From UMGS755 sp045590535 (GTDB lineage: Bacteria > Bacillota > Clostridia > UBA1381 > UBA9506): a DNA stretch of 64,000 bases. Below the pieces are notes generated by a model. The model was not told the origin of the DNA. It made no database searches and saw nothing but the letters and a program-made list of their open reading frames with translations. The stretch is taken from assembly GCA_045590535.1 (NCBI GenBank), contig JAZNRE010000005.1:124001-188000 (forward strand), in the 5' to 3' direction. Made by a program: the position numbers and the translations under genes. Below are positions 42,484-51,507 of the stretch, in pieces; position 1 is the first letter of the stretch, and each line of letters opens with the position of its first letter.

Positions 42484-42661
42484 AAAACCATCTCCTGCTC
42501 TTTATACATCCAAAGAGTATCTTACCACATTTTCTTTGTTTTTGTCAAGAATATCCCGCACTTAAAAAACCCTGTAAATCCGCTTATATTCTGCTTTTTT
42601 CTACCTTTTTCGTCTAATTCTGTTTTTCTGAAAATATTTTTAAAGAAATTTAAAAAAGTCC

Positions 42662-42690
42662 TTTATTATTCGAGAAAAATTTGGTATAAT
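42662..42690 (+). promoter_or_regulatory. Promoter of the RNase J gene
   Basis: An extended -10, TGGTATAAT (TATAAT at 42685-42690), lies 17 bases after TTTATT (42662-42667). The -35 is weak but the TG motif compensates. From 42484 to 42661 the sequence is AT-rich with no gene. Confidence 0.75.
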
Positions 42691-42696
42691 ATATAA

Positions 42697-42924
42697 TAGA
42701 GTTATTATGTGACTCTTTTCATTGATTTTTTAAGCTTCTCTTTGGTGTAGAGAGCTTTTTGCGAATATCTTAATCACACAAAAGCGGAACGAAGGAGCAC
42801 CGCCCTTGCTCTTTTTAATAAAGCGTTGCGCCTATTTTTGATGTGACAAAGAATCGTACATATAGGCAAGGTGATTGAGGGCTTTGCCTGAACTGACATT
42901 GTGAAATTAAACGGAGGTTATATT
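42697..42924 (+). promoter_or_regulatory. Long structured leader of the RNase J gene
   Basis: About 225 untranslated bases precede the gene. They include a terminator-like hairpin, AAGCTTCTC with GAGAGCTT and a T-run (42732-42760), a second possible stem-loop ending in CTCTTTTT (about 42794-42815), and AGGCAA with TTGCCT near 42862-42888. This could support attenuation or autoregulatory cleavage by RNase J itself. No known riboswitch motif was recognised. Confidence 0.45.
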
Positions 42925-44589
42925 GTGGCAAAAAAATTAAAATTGAAAATCATTCCTTTAGGCGGCATTAACGAAATCGGAAAAAACCTGACTGTCTTTG
43001 AGTATGGAAATGATATTGTGGTGCTGGATTGTGGCATGGCTTTCCCTGATGACAACATGCCGGGCATTGACATGGTCATCCCCGATATTTCCTATTTGGA
43101 AAAGCACCGCGATAAAATCCGCGGCATTGTGCTCACCCACGGTCACGAGGACCACATTGGCGGCATTCCCTACTTTTTGAAGAAAATCAATGTTCCCATT
43201 TATGGCACAAGACTCACTTTGGGTCTTGTGGAGTGCAAGCTCAAAGAACACCATTTGCTTTCCAAAACAAAACTGGTGCGTGTGAAAGCTGGCGACACGG
43301 TGAAACTGGGCGCTTTTCGTGCCGAGTTCATTCACACCAACCACTCCATTGCCGATGCGGTTGCTATTGCGCTGCACACACCGGCAGGTGTTGTTCTTCA
43401 CTCCGGTGACTTTAAGATTGACACCACGCCCATTGAAGGTGGCATGCTGGATGTGGCCCGTTTTGGTGAATTGGGCAGCAAGGGTGTTTTGGCCCTTTTA
43501 TCCGACAGCACAAATGTTGAGCGTTCCGGCTTTACCATGTCTGAATCCACAGTTGGTGACACCTTTGACGAGTTATTCCGCCACTGTGACAGACGAATTT
43601 TGGTGGCAACTTTTGCTTCAAACATTCACCGGGTGCAGCAGATTATCAATGCAGCCTACCGCTACGGCCGAAAAGTTGCTTTTTCCGGACGCAGCATGGA
43701 AAATGTTGTGGAAGTTGCTATGAACTTGGGCTATATGACAGTGCCTCAAAATGTGCTGATCAGCATTGACGATATTAACAAATATCGTCCCAATCAGCTT
43801 TGCATTATCACCACGGGCAGCCAAGGCGAGCCTATGTCGGCCCTTTCCCGCATGGCTTTTTCGGACCATAAAAAAGTTGAAATTGTCAAAGGGGATATGG
43901 TCATTGTTTCAGCAAGCCCCATCCCCGGCAACGAAAAACCCATTTCAGGCGTAATCAATGAGCTCTTTAAAAAGGGCGCTGAAGTGATTTATAAGTCCTT
44001 GGAGCATGTTCATGTTTCCGGTCACGCCTGCCAGGAAGAGCTTAAATTGCTCATCTCTTTGGTGAAGCCAAAGTATTTCATTCCCGTTCACGGCGAATAC
44101 CGTCACTTAAAGCTGCACGCCGCTTTGGCAGAACGAGTGGGCATTAACCCCAAAAACATTGTTTTGCCGGACATTGGCAAAGTGATCGAAATTGGACCCA
44201 ACAGCATTAAACAAAGTGCAACCGTGCCCTCTGGCGTTGTATTGATTGACGGTTTGGGTGTGGGCGATGTGGGTAACATTGTGCTCCGTGACAGAAAGCA
44301 CCTGGCTGAAGACGGCATCATTGTTGTGGTGGTGACTTTGGCAAAGAAAACCGGCGAGGTTTTAGCCGGACCCGATGTTTTATCCCGTGGCTTTGTGTAT
44401 GTCCGCGAATCAGAAGACCTGATGGAAGAAGCCAAACTGGTGGCACGGGCTGCCATTGATAAATGCACCAATAAAAAGGCAACGGATTGGGGCAGCATTA
44501 AAAACAGCCTGAAAAACAGCATGAGCGACTTTATGTATACCAAAACAAAGCGCAAACCCATGGTTCTTCCTATTATTATGGAAATTTAA
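42925..44589 (+). CDS. rnj: Ribonuclease J
   Basis: A 554-residue metallo-beta-lactamase/beta-CASP nuclease with endo- and 5'-3' exonuclease activity in mRNA decay and rRNA maturation. The zinc motif is LTHGHEDHIGGIPYF near residue 69, then HTNHSIADAVA, HSGDFKIDTTP, and the beta-CASP motifs FASNIHRVQQII and HVHVSGHACQEE. A GTG at 42925 follows CGGAGG by seven bases and begins MAKKLKLKII, which matches homologues; the frame is open from 42901. Which of J1 or J2 it is cannot be told. Confidence 0.95.
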   Translation: MAKKLKLKIIPLGGINEIGKNLTVFEYGNDIVVLDCGMAFPDDNMPGIDMVIPDISYLEKHRDKIRGIVLTHGHEDHIGGIPYFLKKINVPIYGTRLTLGLVECKLKEHHLLSKTKLVRVKAGDTVKLGAFRAEFIHTNHSIADAVAIALHTPAGVVLHSGDFKIDTTPIEGGMLDVARFGELGSKGVLALLSDSTNVERSGFTMSESTVGDTFDELFRHCDRRILVATFASNIHRVQQIINAAYRYGRKVAFSGRSMENVVEVAMNLGYMTVPQNVLISIDDINKYRPNQLCIITTGSQGEPMSALSRMAFSDHKKVEIVKGDMVIVSASPIPGNEKPISGVINELFKKGAEVIYKSLEHVHVSGHACQEELKLLISLVKPKYFIPVHGEYRHLKLHAALAERVGINPKNIVLPDIGKVIEIGPNSIKQSATVPSGVVLIDGLGVGDVGNIVLRDRKHLAEDGIIVVVVTLAKKTGEVLAGPDVLSRGFVYVRESEDLMEEAKLVARAAIDKCTNKKATDWGSIKNSLKNSMSDFMYTKTKRKPMVLPIIMEI

Positions 44590-44643
44590 TAAAGCCTTTT
44601 GGCTTACGAATGATAAAAATTGTATTTAACGGGGGTTTAAACA

Positions 44644-45843
44644 ATGGAAAAAACGAAAAAACTGTTTACATCTGAATCTGTAACCGAGGGACATCCCGAT
44701 AAAATTGCAGACATTATTTCAGATGCTATTTTAGATGAAATTATGGCGCACGACCCCATGGGTCGTGTGGCTTGTGAAGTCACCGTCACCACCGGTCTTG
44801 TTTTGGTGGTGGGTGAAATTTCAACCAGCACCTATGTGGACATTGCCAAAACGGTGCGCTCCTGCATCCGTGAGGTTGGTTATGACCGTGCCAAATATGG
44901 CTTTGACTGTGACACCTGTGCGGTGCTCACCGCCATTGATGAACAATCACCAGATATTGCCATGGGCGTTAACAAAGCCTTAGAGGCAAAGCGTGGCGAA
45001 GACGATCCGGGCGAGTTGGGCGCCGGTGACCAGGGCATTATGTTTGGCTATGCCTGCAACGAAACACCGGAATATATGCCGCTGGCCATCAGCCTTGCAC
45101 ACAAGCTGACGCAACAGCTTTCGGCTGTTCGCAAATCCGGCGAGGTGGACTTCATCCGCCCCGACGGCAAATCACAGGTAACCATTTGCTACGACGAAAA
45201 TGACAAACCTGTGGCCATTGACACCGTTGTTGTTTCAACACAACACAGTGACACCGTTTCACAGGAAGAGCTTCACAAGGCTGTGATGGATAAGGTAATC
45301 CTGCCGGTGTTGCCTGCTAATTTATTAACAAAAGATACAAAGTTTTATATTAATCCCACCGGCCGCTTTGTTGTTGGCGGACCCCAGGGCGATTCCGGTC
45401 ACACCGGTCGCAAACTGATTGTGGATACATATGGTGGCTCTGCCCGTCACGGCGGCGGCGCCTTCTCTGGCAAGGACCCCACAAAAGTGGACCGCAGTGC
45501 TGCTTATGCCGCTCGCTATGTGGCTAAAAATGTTGTGGCTGCCGGCCTGGCCGACCGCTGTGAATTACAGCTTGCTTATGCCATTGGCGTTGCAAAGCCT
45601 GTATCGGTTCGTGTGGATACCTTTGGCACAGCGAAAGTGCCCGAGGCAACCATTGAAGCTTTGGTTGCCAAGCATTTTGATTTGCGCCCGGCTGCCATTA
45701 TCCGTGACCTTGATTTGCGCCGCCCCATTTATAAGCAGACTGCATCTTACGGTCACTTTGGTCGCACTGATATTGAGCTGCCCTGGGAGAAAACTGACAA
45801 GGCAGAAATTTTGGCTAAAGAAGCCGGCACAACCATGCAATAA
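44644..45843 (+). CDS. metK: S-adenosylmethionine synthetase
   Basis: This enzyme makes SAM from methionine and ATP. The 399-residue protein has EGHPDKIADIISDAILD near residue 13, GAGDQGIMFGYA near 118, and GGGAFSGKDPTKVDRSAAY near 262, all standard. The gap to the RNase J gene is only 54 bases, with no room for a SAM riboswitch, although such riboswitches commonly control metK in Firmicutes. GGGGG lies nine bases before the ATG. Confidence 0.97.
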   Translation: MEKTKKLFTSESVTEGHPDKIADIISDAILDEIMAHDPMGRVACEVTVTTGLVLVVGEISTSTYVDIAKTVRSCIREVGYDRAKYGFDCDTCAVLTAIDEQSPDIAMGVNKALEAKRGEDDPGELGAGDQGIMFGYACNETPEYMPLAISLAHKLTQQLSAVRKSGEVDFIRPDGKSQVTICYDENDKPVAIDTVVVSTQHSDTVSQEELHKAVMDKVILPVLPANLLTKDTKFYINPTGRFVVGGPQGDSGHTGRKLIVDTYGGSARHGGGAFSGKDPTKVDRSAAYAARYVAKNVVAAGLADRCELQLAYAIGVAKPVSVRVDTFGTAKVPEATIEALVAKHFDLRPAAIIRDLDLRRPIYKQTASYGHFGRTDIELPWEKTDKAEILAKEAGTTMQ

Positions 45844-45881
45844 ATCGGGCTATACCGGATTACATAAGGGGGTTTTGGTGA

Positions 45882-46568
45882 ATGAAAATTTTAATCGTTG
45901 ACGATGAAAAACTGTTGGTAAAAGGAATTAAATATAACTTTGAGCAAGAGGGCTATACCGTGCTGACCGCTTACGACGGCGAAGAGGCCATTAAAATGGC
46001 TTATGACAAGAGCATTGATTTGATTATTTTAGACCTGATGCTGCCGAAAATTGACGGCTTAAGCGTTTGCCAGAAGGTGCGCGAATTTTCCAATGTTCCC
46101 ATTGTGATGCTCACCGCCAAAAACGAAGACATGGATAAAATTTTGGGCTTGGAATATGGCGCTGATGACTATTTAACCAAACCCTTTAACATCTTAGAAT
46201 TAAAAGCCCGCGTTAAAGCGGTTTTGCGTCGCATGACCCCTGCCGATGCTACCCGCACCAAAGAAAGCACCGTTTCCATCGGCGGTGTTAAGCTTGACTA
46301 TAACCTGCGCCGCATTTCCATTGACGACAAAACCATTGATTTAACCGCAAAAGAATTTGATTTGATGGATTTGTTTGTGTGTAACGCCGGCAAGGTGTAT
46401 TCCCGTGAAAATCTTTTGGATATCGTTTGGGGATATGACTATCCTGGTGATGTGCGCACAGTGGATGTTCATGTGAGAAGATTGCGTGAAAAGTTAGAGC
46501 CGAATCCGGCTGAACCGATTTATATACACACAAAGTGGGGAGTGGGTTACTATTTTAAAGAAGCTTAA
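45882..46568 (+). CDS. Two-component response regulator, OmpR/PhoP family
   Basis: A 228-residue regulator. The receiver domain has acidic residues Asp7/Asp8, the phosphorylation site Asp51 (LIILDLMLP), Thr in VMLTAKN and Lys in DYLTKPF. The C-terminal winged helix (about residues 128-226, DLTAKEFDLMDLFVCNAGKV, VDVHVRRLREKLE) binds DNA. It resembles the WalR/PhoP/ResD group. It is paired with the kinase gene that follows. Confidence 0.95.
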   Translation: MKILIVDDEKLLVKGIKYNFEQEGYTVLTAYDGEEAIKMAYDKSIDLIILDLMLPKIDGLSVCQKVREFSNVPIVMLTAKNEDMDKILGLEYGADDYLTKPFNILELKARVKAVLRRMTPADATRTKESTVSIGGVKLDYNLRRISIDDKTIDLTAKEFDLMDLFVCNAGKVYSRENLLDIVWGYDYPGDVRTVDVHVRRLREKLEPNPAEPIYIHTKWGVGYYFKEA

Positions 46569-46611
46569 TGTCTCCTTTTTAAATATTCGCTGGAAAATCG
46601 TTTCAACCTAC

Positions 46612-47976
46612 ATGATTATTATTGTGGTTGTTTTATTGGTACTGAGTTCATTCCTCATGAACACCCTTTATTCCTATCTTTTTGACCGCAAAAAGATGGA
46701 GGTGTTAACCAACGCCAACATTTTTGCCAGCATTATTTCAGAAAATTTTACAGATGAATATATCAGTCTGCGTCTGCCGCAGCTGCCTTTAGAAAAAAAC
46801 GCCCGTGCCATTGTGGTGAACAACGACAGCACGGTTTTATATGACTCGTACAAGGTGACCAGCATTAAAGATAAAACCTTTATCAATTCCGCTATCACCA
46901 ATGCCCTTTTAGCGGACGGCAAAAACTCTTCAAATGCCTATAAAGAAAATGGCAACTGGTTTATCGATGCGGCTGTGCCCATTATTAAAAATGCCCGCAC
47001 CATTGGCGCTGTGTATCTGATTCAGTCCGGCGATTCAACGGAAGATACCATTTTACATATTCGAAACGCCCTTTTTATGCTGGGTGGTTTGATTATTGTA
47101 TTTGTTGGCATTTTCAGCGCCTCAATGGCCAGCCTTTTAACCCTGCCCATTGAGCGCTTTACCAAGTTTATCAACAACATGCCCAAAGACAGTTTGCAGC
47201 ATGTGCCGGTGACCGGCCGCGACGAAATTGCACAGCTGGCCATTGCTTTTAACAGCTTGATCGACCGGATGGCAGAGGTGGAAGACAAGCGAAAGATGTT
47301 TGTTTCAAATGCCTCTCACGAGCTCAAGACCCCTCTTTCGATCATTAAGCTTTTGTCTGATTCTTTGATTCAGACCGAAAATCCTGATCCGGAGTTTATC
47401 AAGGAATTTTTAACGGATATGAATAAAGAGGTGGAACGCCTCACCCGCATTATTGAAAAGCTTTTGAGCATGACCCAAATGGATTCAAGCCATTCAAGCA
47501 TGCAATTTGTCCATGTGGATGTGCGTTCTATGGTGCAGGAGGTTTATGAAAAGCTCATTCCCCTTGCCCGCAACAAAAACATTGAACTGACCTTAATTCA
47601 GCCCGATGATGAGGTGATTTTACCCATTGAGCAGGACACTCTCACCGAGGCCATTTATAACATTGCCGATAACAGCATTAAATACACCGAGCCCGGCGGC
47701 AAGGTGGACATCAGCGTCAGCCGTGATTTAGGCAGCGTTTATATTGATGTGAGCGATACCGGCATTGGCATTCCCAAAGAAGAAATGCAAAAAATCTTTG
47801 ACCGTTTTTATCGGGTTGATAAAGCCCGTGCCCGTGAAACCGGTGGCACCGGCCTTGGCCTTTCCATTGCTCTGGATGCGGTTAAGCTGCACAACGGTCA
47901 CATTGAAGTGAAAAGTGAGGAAGAGGCCGGCAGCCGCTTCACCATTGCACTTCCCTTTAGCGAGGAATCTTTATGA
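46612..47976 (+). CDS. Sensor histidine kinase, N terminus uncertain
   Basis: A membrane kinase with two transmembrane segments (about residues 1-20 and 140-162), an extracellular sensor domain between them, then HAMP, HisKA (NASHELKTPLSIIKLL, with the phospho-His near residue 239) and HATPase (IYNIADNSIKYTEPGG, DTGIGIPKEEM, GGTGLGLSIALDAV). The ATG at 46612 has no good ribosome binding site. The same frame continues upstream and encodes SFLNIRWKIVSTYM, which looks like a genuine kinase N terminus, but it has no standard start codon. The ATG at 46568, coupled to the regulator stop, is out of frame by one base (see findings). Confidence 0.9.
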   Translation: MIIIVVVLLVLSSFLMNTLYSYLFDRKKMEVLTNANIFASIISENFTDEYISLRLPQLPLEKNARAIVVNNDSTVLYDSYKVTSIKDKTFINSAITNALLADGKNSSNAYKENGNWFIDAAVPIIKNARTIGAVYLIQSGDSTEDTILHIRNALFMLGGLIIVFVGIFSASMASLLTLPIERFTKFINNMPKDSLQHVPVTGRDEIAQLAIAFNSLIDRMAEVEDKRKMFVSNASHELKTPLSIIKLLSDSLIQTENPDPEFIKEFLTDMNKEVERLTRIIEKLLSMTQMDSSHSSMQFVHVDVRSMVQEVYEKLIPLARNKNIELTLIQPDDEVILPIEQDTLTEAIYNIADNSIKYTEPGGKVDISVSRDLGSVYIDVSDTGIGIPKEEMQKIFDRFYRVDKARARETGGTGLGLSIALDAVKLHNGHIEVKSEEEAGSRFTIALPFSEESL

Positions 47977-49109
47977 TTTATTTAGACAACAGCGCCACCA
48001 CGCGCCCCTTTGATGAAGTTATTGCGCTGATGGCGGATATGCAACAAAATAACTTTGGCAACCCTTCTTCGCTTCACCATGCAGGTGTGGTGGCAGAACG
48101 GGCCATAACAGAAGCGCGAAGCCATATGATGGCGGCTCTGGACGCCGACGGTGGCACTTTTGTGTTTACCTCCGGCGGCACCGAGGCTAACAATTTAGCC
48201 ATTTTGGGCACCATGCTCAGCCGTGTGCATCGCAAGCCGCAGATTATCACTTCCAAAATAGAGCACCCCTCTGTGATGGAAACGGTTTTATATTTAAAAA
48301 GTCTAGGTGCCGATTGCCGTTTTGCCGAGATTGATAAAAACGGCATGATTGACACAGAGCATTTTAAGTCACTCTTAACGGAAGATACAGCACTAGTCAG
48401 CATTATGACCGTTAACAACGAAATTGGCAGTGTGCAAGATGTGGCCGGTTTAGCCGCAATTACCAAGGCCAAAAATCCCTCTGCTCTGTTTCATACCGAT
48501 GCGGTGCAGGCCTTGGGCAAAGTGCCCCTGTCCATGCGCCAATCGAAAATTGACATGATTTCGGTAAGCTCCCATAAAATTAACGGTCCCAAAGGCATGG
48601 GCGGTTTGATGATTCGCAAGGGCGTTCATGTTAAGCCCATTGTTTACGGTGGCGGCCAGGAAAATGGCCTGCGCAGCGGCACACAAAATACCCCGGCCAT
48701 TGCTGGCTTTGGTTTGGCTGTCTCTAAAACCCTGGCATACTTGCAGAAAAACGCTGAAAAAATGGACGCTTTGCGCACAAAGCTTGCCGAAGGACTCGCA
48801 GACATTCCCGGTTGCCGTGTTATTGCCACACAAAACCCGGCACCCCACATTGTTTGTGCCGCCTTCCCCGGCATTCGTTCTGAAACCCTGCTCCACGCCC
48901 TAGAGGCAAGAGAGGTTTATGTTTCCAGCGGTTCTGCCTGCTCCTCGAATAAGCCGCAGCTCAGCCCCACGCTTTTGGCCCTTGGCTGTGACCGTAAAGA
49001 GATTGACAGTGCCATCCGTTTCAGCTTGGGCGTGCAAACCACCGAGGCCGATATTGTAGCTGCGCTGGAAATTGTGAAAGAACAGGTTGACCTTTTAAAA
49101 ATTTTTTAA
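47973..49109 (+). CDS. Cysteine desulfurase (NifS/IscS family)
   Basis: A 378-residue PLP enzyme that takes sulfur from cysteine for Fe-S clusters or tRNA thiolation. It begins MIYLDNSATTRPFDEV. The PLP lysine lies in ISVSSHKINGPKGMGG near residue 200, and the catalytic Cys is in VYVSSGSACSSNKP near 322. The ATG overlaps the kinase stop (ATGA). Neither iscU nor thiI follows, although thiI often does in Firmicutes, so the partner is unclear. The 117-base gap after it holds small GC-rich hairpins only. Confidence 0.94.
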   Translation: MIYLDNSATTRPFDEVIALMADMQQNNFGNPSSLHHAGVVAERAITEARSHMMAALDADGGTFVFTSGGTEANNLAILGTMLSRVHRKPQIITSKIEHPSVMETVLYLKSLGADCRFAEIDKNGMIDTEHFKSLLTEDTALVSIMTVNNEIGSVQDVAGLAAITKAKNPSALFHTDAVQALGKVPLSMRQSKIDMISVSSHKINGPKGMGGLMIRKGVHVKPIVYGGGQENGLRSGTQNTPAIAGFGLAVSKTLAYLQKNAEKMDALRTKLAEGLADIPGCRVIATQNPAPHIVCAAFPGIRSETLLHALEAREVYVSSGSACSSNKPQLSPTLLALGCDRKEIDSAIRFSLGVQTTEADIVAALEIVKEQVDLLKIF

Positions 49110-49226
49110 CGCTTTTATTTCTGCTTGATTCAAAAGCGGAATTAACCTTTTAGCATACACCCCGAAAAAACTGCAAAGCAGCATGAAAGCAAAACTCCGC
49201 TTACGGCGGACAGAGGTGTAAAAAAC

Positions 49227-49748
49227 ATGAAAAATATTGTTTTAATTGGATTTACAGGTGTTGGAAAAACAACCATTGGTCGGCGGGTTGCCGCAAAACT
49301 GAAAATGGAATTTTTCGATACGGATGAGGCCATTTTTCGCTGTGAAAAAATGCCGGTGCACGAACTTTTGCAAAAGAAAGGCCCAAAGTATTTTGAGGGT
49401 GCACAACGCTTTGCTGTTTCCACTTTGGCGCAAAACCAAGGCGTTGTCATTTCCACCGGTGGCGACACCGTCATAGACCCTTTTAATGTGACAGCTCTGC
49501 AAGAAAACGGCATTTTGTTTTGGCTAAAGGCCGACAGCACCAGTGTTTATCAAAATACGCGCCGTTCCGTTGCACGCCGCCCCGGCCTTGCAGGCGCCGG
49601 TCTTTTAGAGATTGAGGCCATGATGGCCGAGCGCGAGGCATATTATCAAAAAGCTGATGTTACCATTTCGGTGGTACAACACGATATTGATGCCATTGCT
49701 GATGAAATCATTGAAAACTATAAAAAACGGACAGAAGGAGAAAATTAA
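49227..49748 (+). CDS. aroK: Shikimate kinase
   Basis: A 173-residue kinase that phosphorylates shikimate at the 3-OH, a step missing from the aro operon at 32 kb. Walker A is LIGFTGVGKTTIGR (residues 6-19), followed by the shikimate-binding FFDTDEAI and ISTGGDTVI, and the lid RSVARRPGLAG. GAGGTG lies before the ATG. It is directly followed by the HIT gene (TAAATG). Confidence 0.92.
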   Translation: MKNIVLIGFTGVGKTTIGRRVAAKLKMEFFDTDEAIFRCEKMPVHELLQKKGPKYFEGAQRFAVSTLAQNQGVVISTGGDTVIDPFNVTALQENGILFWLKADSTSVYQNTRRSVARRPGLAGAGLLEIEAMMAEREAYYQKADVTISVVQHDIDAIADEIIENYKKRTEGEN

Positions 49749-50090
49749 ATGACAGACTGCATTTTTTGTAAAATTTTAAAGGGTGAAATCCCCTCGAAAA
49801 AGGTTTATGAGGATGAATTGGTTTATGCCTTTCACGACATTGCCCCGGCAGCACCAGTTCATGTTTTAATCATCCCAAAAGAGCATCTTTGCTGTTTAAA
49901 CGAGGCAGCACCGGCTCATCAGGCCTTGCTTGGCCACATTTTGCTCACTGCCAAAAAACTGGCAAAGGATTTGGGCGTGGACGAAAGCGGCTACCGCATC
50001 GTAAATAACTGCGGTGAAAACGCCGGCCAAACAGTGTTTCATCTCCACTTTCACTTGCTAGCAGGGGATACCTTTTCTAAACTGGTATAA
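49749..50090 (+). CDS. HIT family nucleotide-binding protein (HinT-like)
   Basis: A 113-residue histidine-triad protein, probably a purine-nucleoside phosphoramidase. It opens CIFCKILKGEIPSKKVYEDE and ends with the triad QTVFHLHFHLLAG (HxHxH). Length is typical of HinT. It starts on the base after the shikimate kinase stop, with AGGAG upstream, and is followed by a strong terminator. Confidence 0.93.
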   Translation: MTDCIFCKILKGEIPSKKVYEDELVYAFHDIAPAAPVHVLIIPKEHLCCLNEAAPAHQALLGHILLTAKKLAKDLGVDESGYRIVNNCGENAGQTVFHLHFHLLAGDTFSKLV

Positions 50091-50109
50091 ACGATTATTG
50101 CAAACGATA

Positions 50110-50147
50110 AAAGCGACTGCATGAAAATCATGCAGTCGCTTTTTTTA
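50110..50147. terminator. Bidirectional terminator between HIT and esterase genes
   Basis: A 15-bp stem (50110-50124 with 50128-50142, AAAGCGACTGCATGA) with an AAA loop, followed by T-runs on the plus strand. The A-run on the other side makes it usable by the convergent esterase gene. Confidence 0.9.
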
Positions 50148-50153
50148 TGCTTT

Positions 50154-50939
50154 TTATAAGCTGTCAATCCATTTAAGAAGCAATCCACTCCATTGGGACA
50201 TGTGACAAAGAACGGGGTCATTGGGGTCATGGTCGGCAAGACCCTGCCCATGCAGACCTTTAGGGAAAATGTGCAGTTCCGCACCTACACCATTCTCTAA
50301 CAACCTCTTTGTATAGATAAGGCTGTTCATCACCGGCACAACCGGGTCGGTGGCTGTGTGCCAAATGAATGCCGGCGGCGTTTTTTCTGTGACTAAAGTT
50401 TCAACAGAAAGCTTTTGTGCCCACTTATCATATGCTTCGCCCAGTAAGTTCTGACCAGAGCCAACATGACCAAAATCTGCCATGAGATTAATCACGGGAT
50501 AGCACAAAATTTGTGCATTAGGCATGTAATCTTCTCTGTCAATGGCGTCATTGCTCTCGCCTGCTATGATCTCATGATAGTTAGACACAAGCGCCGCCAG
50601 ATGGCCGCCTGCAGAAGAGCCCATAATGGCAATTTTATCTTTGTTAACCTGCCATTCTTCCGCATGATACCGCATCAAACGAATAGCACGCCGTGCATCT
50701 GCCAAAGGTTCAGGAAAGCGACAGGGCGCAACCCGATAATCCACCACAAAGGCGTTAATGCCGTGTTTGTTTAAAAATTCAGCATAGCCTCTGCCCTCGT
50801 GTTCTGCCCGCATACCATAGCCGCCGCCCGAGCAAATGAGCACCGTCCAATCTGACTTATATTCTTTGGGTATATAATGTGTTAAAACCGGCTCTTCTTC
50901 TCCGCAGGAAAAATCCCATAAACGATATACATCGGCCAT
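50154..50939 (-). CDS. Alpha/beta-hydrolase esterase
   Basis: A 261-residue hydrolase of the acetyl-esterase/BD-FAE type. The oxyanion motif is CSGGGYGMRAEHEGRG near residue 36. The nucleophile elbow is IMGSSAGGHLAAL near 109 (GxSxG), the acid lies in TATDPVVPVMNSL, and the catalytic His is in LHGQGLAD. There is no signal peptide, so it is probably cytoplasmic, acting on acetylated sugars or small esters. It is the third gene of bactofilin-mntP-esterase. Confidence 0.88.
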   Translation of the reverse strand: MADVYRLWDFSCGEEEPVLTHYIPKEYKSDWTVLICSGGGYGMRAEHEGRGYAEFLNKHGINAFVVDYRVAPCRFPEPLADARRAIRLMRYHAEEWQVNKDKIAIMGSSAGGHLAALVSNYHEIIAGESNDAIDREDYMPNAQILCYPVINLMADFGHVGSGQNLLGEAYDKWAQKLSVETLVTEKTPPAFIWHTATDPVVPVMNSLIYTKRLLENGVGAELHIFPKGLHGQGLADHDPNDPVLCHMSQWSGLLLKWIDSL

Positions 50940-50953
50940 ATTAAATCCCCTTT

Positions 50954-51505
50954 TTAACCAAACAAATGCTCAACCAAAATTTTTATACCCATTAAAATCA
51001 GCAACACGCCACCACCGATTTGGGCATGCTTGCCAAGTGCCTCTCCAATCCGTTTGCCTAAAAGCACACCGGCGGTGGAAAGCACAAAGGTAGTTAAACC
51101 AATCACCGAGATGCACTTCCAAATGCTCACCGGCATAAAGGCAAAGGTGATACCAGCTGCCAGGGCATCAATGCTGGTGGCAATGGCAAGTACCAATAAA
51201 ACCCGAAAGCAAGTGTTCCCCGAGGCAGAATCTTCGTCTCCTGCCTCCATAATCATTTTAATACCGATGTAACAAAGCAAAACAAAGGCAACCCAATGGT
51301 CAAATGCAATTATGTAATCACTGAACATGCGACCGGCTGCCCAACCAATAAGAGGCATCAGCGCCTGATAAGCACCAAAGAAAATACCAAACTTAAGGGC
51401 ATCCCGCAGGCGCAGGTTTGAAATGGCCATGCCGTTTGAAACGGATACCGCAAAAGCATCCATGGCAAGACCCAAGGCGATTAAAATCAATTCTAAATTA
51501 CTCAT
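50954..51505 (-). CDS. mntP: Manganese efflux pump MntP family
   Basis: A 183-residue protein with six membrane segments that exports Mn2+. The duplicated acidic motif appears as ALGLAMDAFAVSVSNGM in helix 1 and ATSIDALAAGITF near residue 112. Length is normal. It starts two bases after the bactofilin stop and is followed by the esterase. No yybP-ykoY Mn riboswitch was seen near it. Confidence 0.93.
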   Translation of the reverse strand: MSNLELILIALGLAMDAFAVSVSNGMAISNLRLRDALKFGIFFGAYQALMPLIGWAAGRMFSDYIIAFDHWVAFVLLCYIGIKMIMEAGDEDSASGNTCFRVLLVLAIATSIDALAAGITFAFMPVSIWKCISVIGLTTFVLSTAGVLLGKRIGEALGKHAQIGGGVLLILMGIKILVEHLFG

Positions 51506-51507
51506 TT

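Noticed and set aside
44590..44643. SAM riboswitch upstream of metK
   Set aside because: The gap of 54 bases is too short and holds no SAM-I core.
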